Shown: positions 1 through 6,712, counted from the stretch's first letter. The stretch: 14,831 nt of DNA from Sphaerochaeta sp. (GCA_023228445.1 JALOBD010000041.1:1-14831), one strand, 5' to 3'. Translations and numbers: made by a program. Notes: generated by a model not told the origin, from the letters alone.

Positions 1-54
1 GATACCCTCGCCATCTGCGCCATCATCGAAGGCCTCACGATGGAGGCAACGTGA
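1..54 (+). CDS. C-terminal tail of an unidentified gene (partial)
   Basis: The first 17 codons of the window are open in frame 1 and end at a TGA at 52-54. They read as a plausible helical tail (DTLAICAIIEGLTMEAT). That TGA shares its final A with the ATG of the next gene, which is the same arrangement seen at the next junction and suggests a real translated gene in the same operon. The fragment is too short to identify. The pattern of a Leu/Ile-rich helix close to the end would suit, for example, an oxidoreductase of the Gfo/Idh/MocA type, but that is only a guess. Confidence 0.5.
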   Translation, partial: DTLAICAIIEGLTMEAT

Positions 55-836
55 TGAAGACCACCATTCTTTGCTTCAGTGGAAGCGGCAACAGCTACTG
101 GGTGGCCACCACGCTCGCTGCGCAGCTCGGCGATGCGACCGTGGTGATGATCCCCTCCTTGATGGAGGGGCAACCCATTGAACTTGGCAAGCGGGTGGGA
201 ATCGTCTACCCCGTCTACACGTTCTTCCCGCCGAACCTTGCCACCTATTTTATCGAAGAAGTGCTCGCACGCCAGGATCTGGAAGGCGTTGAATACTTCT
301 TTCAAGTCTGTACCTACAACCTCTTCTCCTCCTGGGCCCTCTTTGCCATGGAACGTTCGCTCAACCGGGCGGGCATGGCAGTAAGCTTCACCGACCGGGT
401 ACGGATGGCCGATACGTACGTACCGCTCTTCAAGACCCCAAGTGAGGAGCGTATCGACCGCTACTACCGGAAAGCCGCGGAGAAGATCGAGACGATTGGC
501 CACCAGATCGACGGGACAGTCATCAAACTGGGTCCCCGTGCCCCCTTCGCCAAAGGCGCAGCCAGATTTCTGATGAAGCCGATCCATCGCTCCTTGATGG
601 ATGGGGCAGCGGCGTTTGCCGTCACCGATGCGTGCACCGCCTGTGAGCTCTGCTACCGCATCTGCCCATCGGGCAACATCGAGATGGTAGGTGGCCGGCC
701 GGCCTGGGATCGGGTGTGCAGTGGGTGCCTTGCCTGCTACCACCGGTGCCCGGAGCAGGCGATAGTCTTCACCCGACGGATCAGGGGAGACCACTACCCC
801 AACCAGCGATCGGGATATCGAACGGAGTACCGATGA
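54..836 (+). CDS. EFR1-type flavodoxin-like/4Fe-4S ferredoxin protein
   Basis: A 260-residue protein. The N-terminus (residues 1-15, FSGSGNS loop at about 8-14) matches the phosphate-binding loop of flavodoxin-like folds. The C-terminal quarter carries two complete CxxCxxCxxxCP clusters: Cys194/197/200/204 and Cys222/225/228/232, enough for two 4Fe-4S centres. This N-terminal flavodoxin plus C-terminal dicluster layout is the EFR1 family of anaerobes, presumed cytoplasmic electron carriers whose partners are mostly unknown. I chose the ATG at 54 over the GTG at 51 because GGAGG at 42-46 sits 7 nt upstream of it and because it forms a one-base stop/start overlap with the preceding gene. The stop at 834-836 overlaps the malY-like start in the same way, so translational coupling is likely. 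There is no signal peptide or membrane segment. The family call is strong; the redox partner is unknown. Confidence 0.88.
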   Translation: MKTTILCFSGSGNSYWVATTLAAQLGDATVVMIPSLMEGQPIELGKRVGIVYPVYTFFPPNLATYFIEEVLARQDLEGVEYFFQVCTYNLFSSWALFAMERSLNRAGMAVSFTDRVRMADTYVPLFKTPSEERIDRYYRKAAEKIETIGHQIDGTVIKLGPRAPFAKGAARFLMKPIHRSLMDGAAAFAVTDACTACELCYRICPSGNIEMVGGRPAWDRVCSGCLACYHRCPEQAIVFTRRIRGDHYPNQRSGYRTEYR

Positions 837-2086
837 TGAACAGCTACGATTTTGATGTATTGATCGACAGGAAGGGAACAAACTCGGTGAAGTGGGACCG
901 AGCAGCCATCAAGGGGATCTGCGGCAACGGTGAGGCTGAGCCGTTCTGGGTCGCTGATATGGATTGGCAGGCCCCGCCTGAGGTATTGAAAGCTGCCCAC
1001 GATCTTGCCGACCACGGCATCTACGGCTACCCCATCGCCCCACAGCAGCGCCAAGTCTTCTGCGCATGGGCCAAGGAGCGCCATAACTTGGAGGTGAGTT
1101 CTTCTCAAGTGGTCGTCAGCCAAGGGGTGCTGGCCAGCTTGGCGACGTTGATAGAGATCATCAGCGTCGAAGGCGATGGAATCATCGTCCCCCTCCCCGC
1201 CTACCAACCGTTCATCAGAATCGTCAACAACTTCAAGCGGACGCTACTCTCCTGGCCCCTCACCTACGACCAACAGACCAACCGCTTCAAGGTCGACTGG
1301 GAGGCTTTGGAGGTGTTGCTGCCCGACGCCAAGGCCCTGATCTTCTGTTCTCCGCACAACCCCACCGGCCTGACCTTCTCAAGCGATGAGCTGGTCGCCC
1401 TCAGCTCCCTCTGTGCCAAACATCAAGTGACGATCATCAGCGATGAGATCCACAGTGACCTCGCCTTCGCTGCCCACCACTGCCTGCTCGAGGCAGCTGC
1501 CGGGACCGGGTGCAACGTCATCGTCCTGATGGCACCCTCGAAGACCTTCAACATCGCCGGGGAACACTACTCCTTCACCCTCTTCTCAAACGATGAGGCG
1601 AAGGAGCAGTTCATCCGTCGCCGAGACCAGTTGTATGGAAGCTCGGTCTCCACCACCGCCATCGTCCTCGCCATGGCCGCCTACCGGCACGGAGGAGCGT
1701 GGCTGAAGGCATTGGTCGACCACCTCAACGACCAAGCTGAATTCATCGAACACTACCTCTATGAACGCACACCATCACTGACATTCATCGCTCCTCAGGC
1801 TTCCTTCATCGCCCTGATCGACTGCGCTCGCATCATCCGCCTCGTAGAGCAGGATGCTGCGCTCCACCCAGAGCTCTACAACCCTGAGCTCAGCCCCAAC
1901 GGGGGCCTGCTCTCCCGCTTCTTCGGCCAACGTGCCGGTGTTGCGGTAAACGATGGGACGTGGTTCGGTGGCGACGCATACCGCCGGTTCGTGCGGTTCA
2001 ACTTCGCCGCTCCACGGGTACGGGTGGCCGCCGCCCTCGACCGGATGGCAGGCGCCGTCGAAGAGCTGAAGAAGCGCTACAGCTGA
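836..2086 (+). CDS. MalY/PatB-family PLP-dependent aminotransferase / cystathionine beta-lyase
   Basis: A 416-residue fold-type I PLP enzyme. The N-terminus has the family signature (YDFDVLIDRKGTNSVKWD) and an ADMDW motif. PLP-site residues visible are Asn175 in PHNPTG, Asp203 in SDEIHSD and the Schiff-base Lys236 in PSKTFNIAG; the C-terminal RFVRFNFA supplies the carboxylate-binding Arg. MalY/PatB proteins typically act as C-S lyases on cystathionine or cysteine conjugates, releasing pyruvate, ammonia and a thiol; some are transaminases. Length is usual for the family. The start is either of two tandem ATGs (833 or 836) behind GGAG at 824-827. I use 836, which overlaps the EFR1 stop by one base; the upstream in-frame extension to 716 lies inside the EFR1 gene and has no site. 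The 3' end overlaps the convergent regulator by 10 bp. Substrate cannot be assigned. Confidence 0.9.
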   Translation: MNSYDFDVLIDRKGTNSVKWDRAAIKGICGNGEAEPFWVADMDWQAPPEVLKAAHDLADHGIYGYPIAPQQRQVFCAWAKERHNLEVSSSQVVVSQGVLASLATLIEIISVEGDGIIVPLPAYQPFIRIVNNFKRTLLSWPLTYDQQTNRFKVDWEALEVLLPDAKALIFCSPHNPTGLTFSSDELVALSSLCAKHQVTIISDEIHSDLAFAAHHCLLEAAAGTGCNVIVLMAPSKTFNIAGEHYSFTLFSNDEAKEQFIRRRDQLYGSSVSTTAIVLAMAAYRHGGAWLKALVDHLNDQAEFIEHYLYERTPSLTFIAPQASFIALIDCARIIRLVEQDAALHPELYNPELSPNGGLLSRFFGQRAGVAVNDGTWFGGDAYRRFVRFNFAAPRVRVAAALDRMAGAVEELKKRYS

Positions 2087-3201
2087 CGGTGTTGGGTACG
2101 ATAGGAGAGCGGAGTCATACCATACGCCTCCTTGAAGAGGGCAAAGAAACGGTGCTCGCTGGCAAAGCCGGAGAGCTGGCCCACCTCCTTGACGGTGATC
2201 GTGCTATAGACCAAGAGACGACTCGCCTCTTGTAGACGCTGGCGTGTGATCTCTTCAAGGATGGTCCGTCCCCGCTCCACCTTGAATCGGATTTCAAGCG
2301 CCCTGCGGCTGATGGCTGCCTTACTGGCGACTTCGTGGGCGGTGAGGCCATGGCGTGCCTCCCGCTTGATGAGGCGCAGTGCCCGCGCTACGTGGTCGTC
2401 GCGGGCGTGGACAACGCGTGTCGACTCACGTTCAATGACCATGAGCGGGGCAATCTTGCGGCGCTGAAAGCCACCAATGCTGCCGTCGAGCACGCCATCC
2501 AGCAACAGTGCCGCCTCATATCCGATGGTCCTGCAGTCCACTTGGATCGAGGAGATCGATGGGGTTGCCAGTTCACAGATCAACGTCTCGTTGTCGACTC
2601 CAAGCACCATGACCTCATCGGGGATGGAGATGCCCAACCGCTGGCAGGCCAGCTCGACCTTCATCGCGCTGAGGTCGTTGCAACAGAAGATCGATGTGGG
2701 CGTGGCCAATGAGGCGAGCCAGCTGTCCAGCGCGGGACTCTCCTCATAGAGCTGGCGCCACCACGCCAAATCCTGGGTGAAGGTCGCCACCTGGCTGGCG
2801 GCGAGGCCCGACCCCTCCAAGAAACCTTTGAGCCGCTCTCTCGACCAGCGTACCCGGCTCACCCCACACCACCCCCAATTCCGGCTTCCCGCCTCCTTGA
2901 GGTAGGTGGCGCCATCCACCCCGGTCTGATGATCATCGTTGCTCACCTGGCCCAAGAGGTCTCCATGTACCGAGTTTGCGATGTCGATGATGGGGATGCC
3001 CAGCGTAGATAATGACCGCGCTTCCTCCTCGCTCTCGATGCGGGCAATGAGGCCGTCGCAGTCTGCGAGGCCCTGGCCGAAGAGCGGACCTTGGCCCTTG
3101 AGGCGCCACTGCCCGTTGGTGCGGGCATACTCCACCACCCCGGCTGCTACAGCCATATCATAGCTGTCTTGGAACCTGAGTTGCAGTGCGATGGTTCGCA
3201 T
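2077..3201 (-). CDS. XylR-like AraC-family transcriptional regulator with periplasmic-binding-protein domain
   Basis: A 374-residue cytoplasmic regulator. Residues 1 to about 260 look like a LacI/ribose-binding-type sugar sensor. The opening MRTIALQL...SYDMAVAAGVVEYAR and the GVDNETLICELATPSISSIQVD stretch are characteristic of the XylR effector domain. Residues from about 271 to 374 form an AraC-type double helix-turn-helix: LTAHEVASKAAISRRALE in the first helix pair, then ITVKEVGQLSGFASEHRFFALFKEAYGMTPLSYR. This sensor-plus-AraC layout is that of XylR, the D-xylose activator. The ATG at 3201 follows AGGAGG (complement of 3205-3210) with a rather short 3-nt gap. It is divergent from the aldo/keto reductase-dehydrogenase unit and most likely controls that pair. 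It converges on malY with a 10-bp overlap. The ligand is probably a pentose or related sugar, but the sequence does not prove xylose. Confidence 0.88.
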   Translation of the reverse strand: MRTIALQLRFQDSYDMAVAAGVVEYARTNGQWRLKGQGPLFGQGLADCDGLIARIESEEEARSLSTLGIPIIDIANSVHGDLLGQVSNDDHQTGVDGATYLKEAGSRNWGWCGVSRVRWSRERLKGFLEGSGLAASQVATFTQDLAWWRQLYEESPALDSWLASLATPTSIFCCNDLSAMKVELACQRLGISIPDEVMVLGVDNETLICELATPSISSIQVDCRTIGYEAALLLDGVLDGSIGGFQRRKIAPLMVIERESTRVVHARDDHVARALRLIKREARHGLTAHEVASKAAISRRALEIRFKVERGRTILEEITRQRLQEASRLLVYSTITVKEVGQLSGFASEHRFFALFKEAYGMTPLSYRTQHRQL

Positions 3202-3226
3202 GGGCCTCCTCTACGCAAAAAGATAG

Positions 3227-3254
3227 TGCATATGCGCATTTCAAGCATTGCCAA
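3227..3254 (-). promoter_or_regulatory. Putative promoter of the XylR-like regulator
   Basis: Read on the - strand, TTGGCA (complement of 3249-3254) is followed after 16 bp by TATGCA (complement of 3227-3232). The -35 overlaps the -35 of the opposing reductase promoter in the 11-bp palindrome CATTGCCAATG at 3246-3256. Both hexamers are imperfect, so this is a pattern-based call supported by the mirror symmetry with the other promoter. Confidence 0.4.
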
Positions 3255-3275
3255 TGTAGCAAACTATCGTATGCT
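3248..3275 (+). promoter_or_regulatory. Putative promoter of the aldo/keto reductase-dehydrogenase unit
   Basis: TTGCCA (3248-3253) and TATGCT (3270-3275) are 16 bp apart, ahead of the Shine-Dalgarno at 3282-3287. The leader would be very short. Inverted GATAGT (3222-3227) and ACTATC (3263-3268) flank the shared -35 palindrome and could be contacts for the divergent XylR-like regulator. The leader is short enough that a start site further upstream cannot be excluded. Confidence 0.4.
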
Positions 3276-3292
3276 ATAGCAAGGAGGAGAGT

Positions 3293-4276
3293 ATGCACAC
3301 CAAACGCCTTCCCATCGCAGGGACGACGGCCACAATTCCTGCCATCGGTATGGGCACCTTCGGCAGCGACCATATCGAAGCTGAGGTAATGGCCCAGGCG
3401 GTGAAGACCGCCCTGGCCATCGGCTACCGCAACATCGACTGTGCGCAAGTTTACTCCAACGAGCCTCAGATCGGGGCGGTACTCAAAGAGAGTACGGTCG
3501 CACGCGACGAGTTGTGGATCACCAGCAAGGTCTGGAACGACAGCCACGGCAAGGCAAACGTCATCGCAAGTGCCAAGGAGAGCCTGATGGACCTTGGGCT
3601 TGACTATCTGGACCTCTACCTGGTCCATTGGCCCTTCCCCAACTACCACCCGCCACACTGTGATGTCGAAAGCCGCAGCCCCGATGCCCGGCCCTTCTCC
3701 CTCGATGAGTTCATGGACACATGGGCCGGCATGGAGGCGTTGGTAGCGGAGGGATTGGTTCGCCATATCGGTACCAGCAATATGACCCGGGCCAAGTTGG
3801 AGCTGGTCCTCCCACACTGCACCATCCGCCCACGCTTCAATGAGATGGAGCTCCACCCCACCTTCCAGCAGTCACAGCTGGTCTCCTACCTCACACGTGA
3901 AGGGATGATGGTGATCGGCTACAGTCCGCTCGGTTCGCCCAATCGCCCGGAGCGGGACAAGACCGAAACAGACCTGGTGGATATGGATCATCCGATCGTC
4001 GTCGAGATCGCCCGCGCCCACCAGGTCCACCCTGCCTCGATCTGTCTCAAGTGGGCCCACCAGAACAACATCATCCCCATCCCGCTCTCGACGAAGGAAC
4101 ACAATCTGCGGAGCAACTTCGAGGCAATTCACTGCGATCCACTGACCGATGAGGAGCTTACCCTGCTCAAGGAGGTGGAGAGCAACAACCGCCTTATCAA
4201 GGGGCAGGTCTTCCTCTGGGAGGGGGCAGCGGGGTGGCAGGATCTCTGGGATGAGGATGGGATCATCGCACGCTAA
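3293..4276 (+). CDS. Aldo/keto reductase (aldose/aldehyde reductase type)
   Basis: A 327-residue (beta/alpha)8 NAD(P)H-dependent carbonyl reductase. The AKR catalytic tetrad is complete: Asp49, Tyr54 (NIDCAQVYSNE), Lys79 (ITSKVWND) and His112 (LVHWPFP). GTSN near residue 160 and the late NNIIPIPLSTKEHNLRSN cofactor motif are also present. In that motif the Lys usually found before the Ser (the one contacting the NADPH 2'-phosphate) is Leu265, while Arg273 is kept, which may shift cofactor preference. AGGAGG at 3282-3287 with a 5-nt gap fixes the ATG at 3293. It lies 21 bp before a zinc dehydrogenase and divergent from a XylR-like regulator, suggesting reduction of an aldose to an alditol as the first half of an oxidoreductive sugar route. 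The family is certain; the sugar is inferred. Confidence 0.9.
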   Translation: MHTKRLPIAGTTATIPAIGMGTFGSDHIEAEVMAQAVKTALAIGYRNIDCAQVYSNEPQIGAVLKESTVARDELWITSKVWNDSHGKANVIASAKESLMDLGLDYLDLYLVHWPFPNYHPPHCDVESRSPDARPFSLDEFMDTWAGMEALVAEGLVRHIGTSNMTRAKLELVLPHCTIRPRFNEMELHPTFQQSQLVSYLTREGMMVIGYSPLGSPNRPERDKTETDLVDMDHPIVVEIARAHQVHPASICLKWAHQNNIIPIPLSTKEHNLRSNFEAIHCDPLTDEELTLLKEVESNNRLIKGQVFLWEGAAGWQDLWDEDGIIAR

Positions 4277-4297
4277 CAATATAAAAGGAGTGATACA

Positions 4298-5365
4298 ATG
4301 GCAACACGCATGATGAAGGGGGCAAAGCTGCCCGGTAACAGCACCGTGGTCTTCGGAGAATTCGAGGTTCCCACTCCGGGTCATGGACAGGTATTGGTGA
4401 AGACCAAGTGCTCCACCATCTGTGGCAGCGACATCCGCGCCATCTACCGCGAGCACCTGGGCAAGGGACCGGAGGGGTACCAGAACGTGATTGCCGGCCA
4501 CGAGCCGTGCGGCATCATCGTTGAGGAAGGACCGGCCCTGCGCCGCTTCAAGAAGGGCGACCGGGTCGTCGTCTACCACATCAGCGGCTGCGGACTCTGC
4601 TATGACTGTCGCCAAGGCTTCATGATCAGCTGCACAAGCCCACTGAGGGCCGCCTACGGCTGGCAACGCGACGGGGGGATGGCCGAGTACATCCTCTGCG
4701 ATGAGAAGGACCTGGTGCTCCTGCCCGATGAGCTGACCTACGCCGACGGAGCGCAGGTCGCCTGCGGCTTCGGCACCGTCTACGAAGCCATCGAGAAGGT
4801 CGGTGTCAGCGGCAATGACGCAGTCCTGGTCGTAGGACTGGGACCGGTGGGGCTCGCCGCCCTGATGCTCGCAAAAGCGATGGGGGCGACCACGCTCATC
4901 GGCATCGAGAGCCTTCCCGACCGCATCGAGCTTGCAAAGCGGTTGAACTTGGTGGACCACGTCTTCCAGGCCAGTGACAAGAACGTCGAAGAGGTCCGCT
5001 CCGTCACCGGCGGGCACGGGGTGGAACGTGCCTTCGACTGCTCAGCAAGTGACAAGGGGCGGGCAACGGCGATACGGGCCACGCGCAAGTGGGGAAAGAT
5101 TGTCTTCGTCGGTGAGGGGGGCAGCGTCACCTTCGACCCCAGCCCGGACATGCTACACGACCAGAAGACCATCTACGGCAGCTGGGTGACCAGTATCTGG
5201 AAGATGGAGGACCTGGTCGAGCACCTGGTGCGGTGGAACATCCACCCTGAGGATTTGATCACCCATCGATTCAGCCTCGACGAGGCGGACAAGGCGTATG
5301 CATTGATGGCAAGCGGCAAGTGCGGCAAGGTGGCTGTTTGCTTTGACGAGGAGCTGCCTAGCTGA
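4298..5365 (+). CDS. Zinc-dependent medium-chain (polyol-type) dehydrogenase
   Basis: A 355-residue MDR dehydrogenase. Catalytic-zinc ligands are visible as Cys42 (ICGSD), His68 with Glu69 (GHE) and probably Cys156. A structural-zinc lobe is present as Cys98, Cys101, Cys104 and Cys112. The Rossmann motif GLGPVG at 180-185 is followed by Glu204 at the end of the second strand, favouring NAD+. Members oxidise polyols, threonine or similar secondary alcohols; in this setting oxidation of the alditol made by the upstream reductase to a ketose is the natural reading, but this is inference. The start is set by AGGAG at 4286-4290, 7 nt before the ATG. The two genes form an operon with a 21-bp gap. 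The 3' end overlaps the convergent lacI-type gene by 8 bp. No terminator hairpin is obvious. Confidence 0.9.
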   Translation: MATRMMKGAKLPGNSTVVFGEFEVPTPGHGQVLVKTKCSTICGSDIRAIYREHLGKGPEGYQNVIAGHEPCGIIVEEGPALRRFKKGDRVVVYHISGCGLCYDCRQGFMISCTSPLRAAYGWQRDGGMAEYILCDEKDLVLLPDELTYADGAQVACGFGTVYEAIEKVGVSGNDAVLVVGLGPVGLAALMLAKAMGATTLIGIESLPDRIELAKRLNLVDHVFQASDKNVEEVRSVTGGHGVERAFDCSASDKGRATAIRATRKWGKIVFVGEGGSVTFDPSPDMLHDQKTIYGSWVTSIWKMEDLVEHLVRWNIHPEDLITHRFSLDEADKAYALMASGKCGKVAVCFDEELPS

Positions 5366-6413
5366 ACTCCTTGTTGAACCGCGGGGGGGGTGATCCATTG
5401 GAGAGCTCCCCCTCGCTCTTCTTCATGACCACAATCGTCGGCTGGAAGACCGTCGTGGAGGGAAAGTCCGTCAGGTCGCCCTCGATGCGGAGGGTGAGGA
5501 TCTGTACTGCCAACTTGGCCATCTCCTCAAGGGGTTGAGCCACTGCATAGTGGCAGAAGCGTAGAAGCGGTGCGTAGTGGAGATAGTCGAAGGAGGCGAA
5601 GACCATCGTGTGCCGTACACTCTTGGGGGCGTGCTCCATCAGATAGCTGGTCGCCCCGATATGGACCATGTCGTTGACAATGAAGAAGGCATCGGGGCAA
5701 TCCTCAAAGGAGAGCGCCCTCTCCATGAGGGTATACCCGCTCTTCATCGTCATGCCTTCGTGGAGGACGAAGCGCTCCTCCACCGGCAGACCATGGTGGG
5801 TCAGTGCCTCGACAAAGCCCCGGTACCGCTCTACCGAGGTGTGGACGTGGGGATCGCCACCGAGAAAGCCGATGCGCCTGCGCCCATCGCCGATGAGGCG
5901 ACGGGTGATATCGTAGGCGCTTTGGCGGTTATCGCTGACAATGACATCTTTCGAGAGCCCTTCGATCTTGCGGTCGAGCATCACGAGCGGAACATCGAGG
6001 TCTCCAAAGTGGGAGCCCTCATCGCTGACGGCGATGATGACCAAACCGTCGACGTTACGCTCCAAGAGGAAGGAGAGCTTGCGCTTCTCCTCATCCACGG
6101 AGTTCTCGGAGCTACAGACCAGCAGTGCGTACCCCTTGGGGGAGAGCAGGTGTTCAAGCTGCTCGACGATCTCGGTGAAGAAGGTGTTGGAGACCTCAGG
6201 CAACAAGATCCCGATGGATTTGGTCCGGTTGAGCTTGAGGGAGCGGGCAACAGCGTTGGGCTGGTAGTTGAGCTTGGCCACCGCCTTTTGTACCTTCTCT
6301 TCCGTCTCGGGGTTCACCACAGCCAGCTTGTTGAGTACTCGACTCACCGTGGCGATGGAGACTCCAGCAAGCTTGGCAACATCTTTGATCGTCGGGGTCT
6401 CCCGTTTGGACAT
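5358..6413 (-). CDS. LacI-family transcriptional regulator
   Basis: A 351-residue repressor. Residues from about 7 to 27 (TIKDVAKLAGVSIATVSRVLN) are the LacI helix-turn-helix, followed by the hinge helix (NYQPNAVARSLK) and a periplasmic-binding-type effector domain (SIGILLPEVSNTFF, NVDGLVI, DRR/RIGFLGG, Q-P-x-E near the end). I place the start at the ATG at 6413. It has AGGAGGAG (complement of 6423-6430) upstream and gives the standard family N-terminus; the GTG at 6482 has no ribosome site and lies about at the predicted transcription start. It sits downstream of the kinase gene, separated by 299 bp with a central-CpG palindrome, so autoregulation and control of the sugar operon are likely. 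An 8-base C tract (complement of 5383-5390) lies just before the stop. Effector unknown. Confidence 0.92.
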   Translation of the reverse strand: MSKRETPTIKDVAKLAGVSIATVSRVLNKLAVVNPETEEKVQKAVAKLNYQPNAVARSLKLNRTKSIGILLPEVSNTFFTEIVEQLEHLLSPKGYALLVCSSENSVDEEKRKLSFLLERNVDGLVIIAVSDEGSHFGDLDVPLVMLDRKIEGLSKDVIVSDNRQSAYDITRRLIGDGRRRIGFLGGDPHVHTSVERYRGFVEALTHHGLPVEERFVLHEGMTMKSGYTLMERALSFEDCPDAFFIVNDMVHIGATSYLMEHAPKSVRHTMVFASFDYLHYAPLLRFCHYAVAQPLEEMAKLAVQILTLRIEGDLTDFPSTTVFQPTIVVMKKSEGELSNGSPPPRFNKEFS

Positions 6414-6422
6414 GGACTGACG

Positions 6423-6430
6423 CTCCTCCT
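6423..6430 (-). promoter_or_regulatory. Ribosome binding site deciding the lacI start
   Basis: AGGAGGAG on the - strand ends 9 nt before the ATG at 6413. It is the only good Shine-Dalgarno near the N-terminus and selects the 351-residue form over a 23-residue-longer GTG form. Confidence 0.75.
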
Positions 6431-6487
6431 GTACCCCCGCGTTGATGAGAATTTGGATAAATCCTTTGTCAGGGGAAGACACTTTCT

Positions 6488-6516
6488 ATCTTTGCATCAC
6501 AAAGAGGGTTTGTCAA
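6488..6516 (-). promoter_or_regulatory. Putative sigma-70-type promoter of the lacI-family gene
   Basis: On the - strand a perfect TTGACA (complement of 6511-6516) is followed after 17 bp by AAAGAT (complement of 6488-6493), a weak -10. Transcription would begin near 6481, leaving a leader of about 68 nt. The operator palindrome is 8 bp upstream of the -35. Confidence 0.5.
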
Positions 6517-6524
6517 TGAAATAA

Positions 6525-6538
6525 TGTAAACGTTTACA
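6525..6538. promoter_or_regulatory. LacI/CcpA-type operator palindrome
   Basis: TGTAAACGTTTACA is a perfect 14-bp palindrome with a central CpG, the classic shape for LacI-family operators; it also satisfies the catabolite-responsive-element pattern used by CcpA. It lies upstream of a LacI-family gene whose hinge helix is of the usual minor-groove-inserting type. The simplest reading is the binding site of that regulator (autoregulation). Its position upstream of the -35, not over the promoter, is unusual for simple repression; it would instead overlap a possible + strand promoter (TTGTCA at 6510-6515, TACAAT at 6535-6540, spacing 19). Confidence 0.7.
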
Positions 6539-6605
6539 ATCCATACGCCACGCAGTACTGCCGAGCAACGGGGAAGCGCTGGGTGTCGTTGCCGTACCGT
6601 ATACT

Positions 6606-6626
6606 GCCGTTGTTGGCAACATCGGC
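6606..6626. repeat. Imperfect palindrome of unknown function
   Basis: Twenty-one bases form an odd palindrome around G6616: arms GCCG/CGGC and TGTTG/CAACA with one T-T mismatch between them (9 of 10 pairs). There is no loop or T tract, so it does not look like a terminator; a protein-binding site is possible. It may also be chance in GC-rich DNA. Confidence 0.3.
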
Positions 6627-6712
6627 GAGGGCACGATGAGCCACTGGTCACCGCTGCCCCTTCAACTGCTGTCCCCACCGTGCAGCCTCTGCCCGTGATC
6701 TTGGGTGTAGCG

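Larger units (their letters stand above)
6414..6712. other. Intergenic region between rhaB-type kinase and lacI-type genes
   Basis: This 299-bp gap is the largest in the window. Its lacI-proximal half is AT-richer and contains the ribosome site, a promoter and a 14-bp operator palindrome. The half next to the kinase gene (about 6540-6712) is GC-rich like coding DNA and holds two further short palindromes, GCAGTACTGC at 6552-6561 and one centred at 6616. On the + strand, frame beginning at 6525, it stays open with protein-like composition to a stop near 6697, but has no start codon or ribosome site. I see no gene I can support. A poly-U-tailed terminator after the kinase was not found. Confidence 0.6.

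Noticed and set aside
716..835. A 40-codon upstream extension of the malY-like gene
   Set aside because: It lies inside the EFR1 coding sequence in another frame; the ATGs at 833/836 have a ribosome site and give the family N-terminus.
3872..5017. A 381-codon - strand open frame across the AKR and dehydrogenase genes
   Set aside because: It covers two well-motifed + strand genes and their 21-bp gap and shows no family features; a shadow of GC-rich codon use.
6414..6482. A 23-residue N-terminal extension of the LacI-family protein from a GTG
   Set aside because: There is no ribosome site, it lies about at the predicted transcription start, and LacI proteins begin just before the helix-turn-helix.
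6525..6538. Operator read as a CcpA catabolite-responsive element
   Set aside because: It fits the pattern, but the nearest regulator is a sugar-type LacI protein and nothing in the window supports a CcpA/HPr system; kept as a LacI-type operator.
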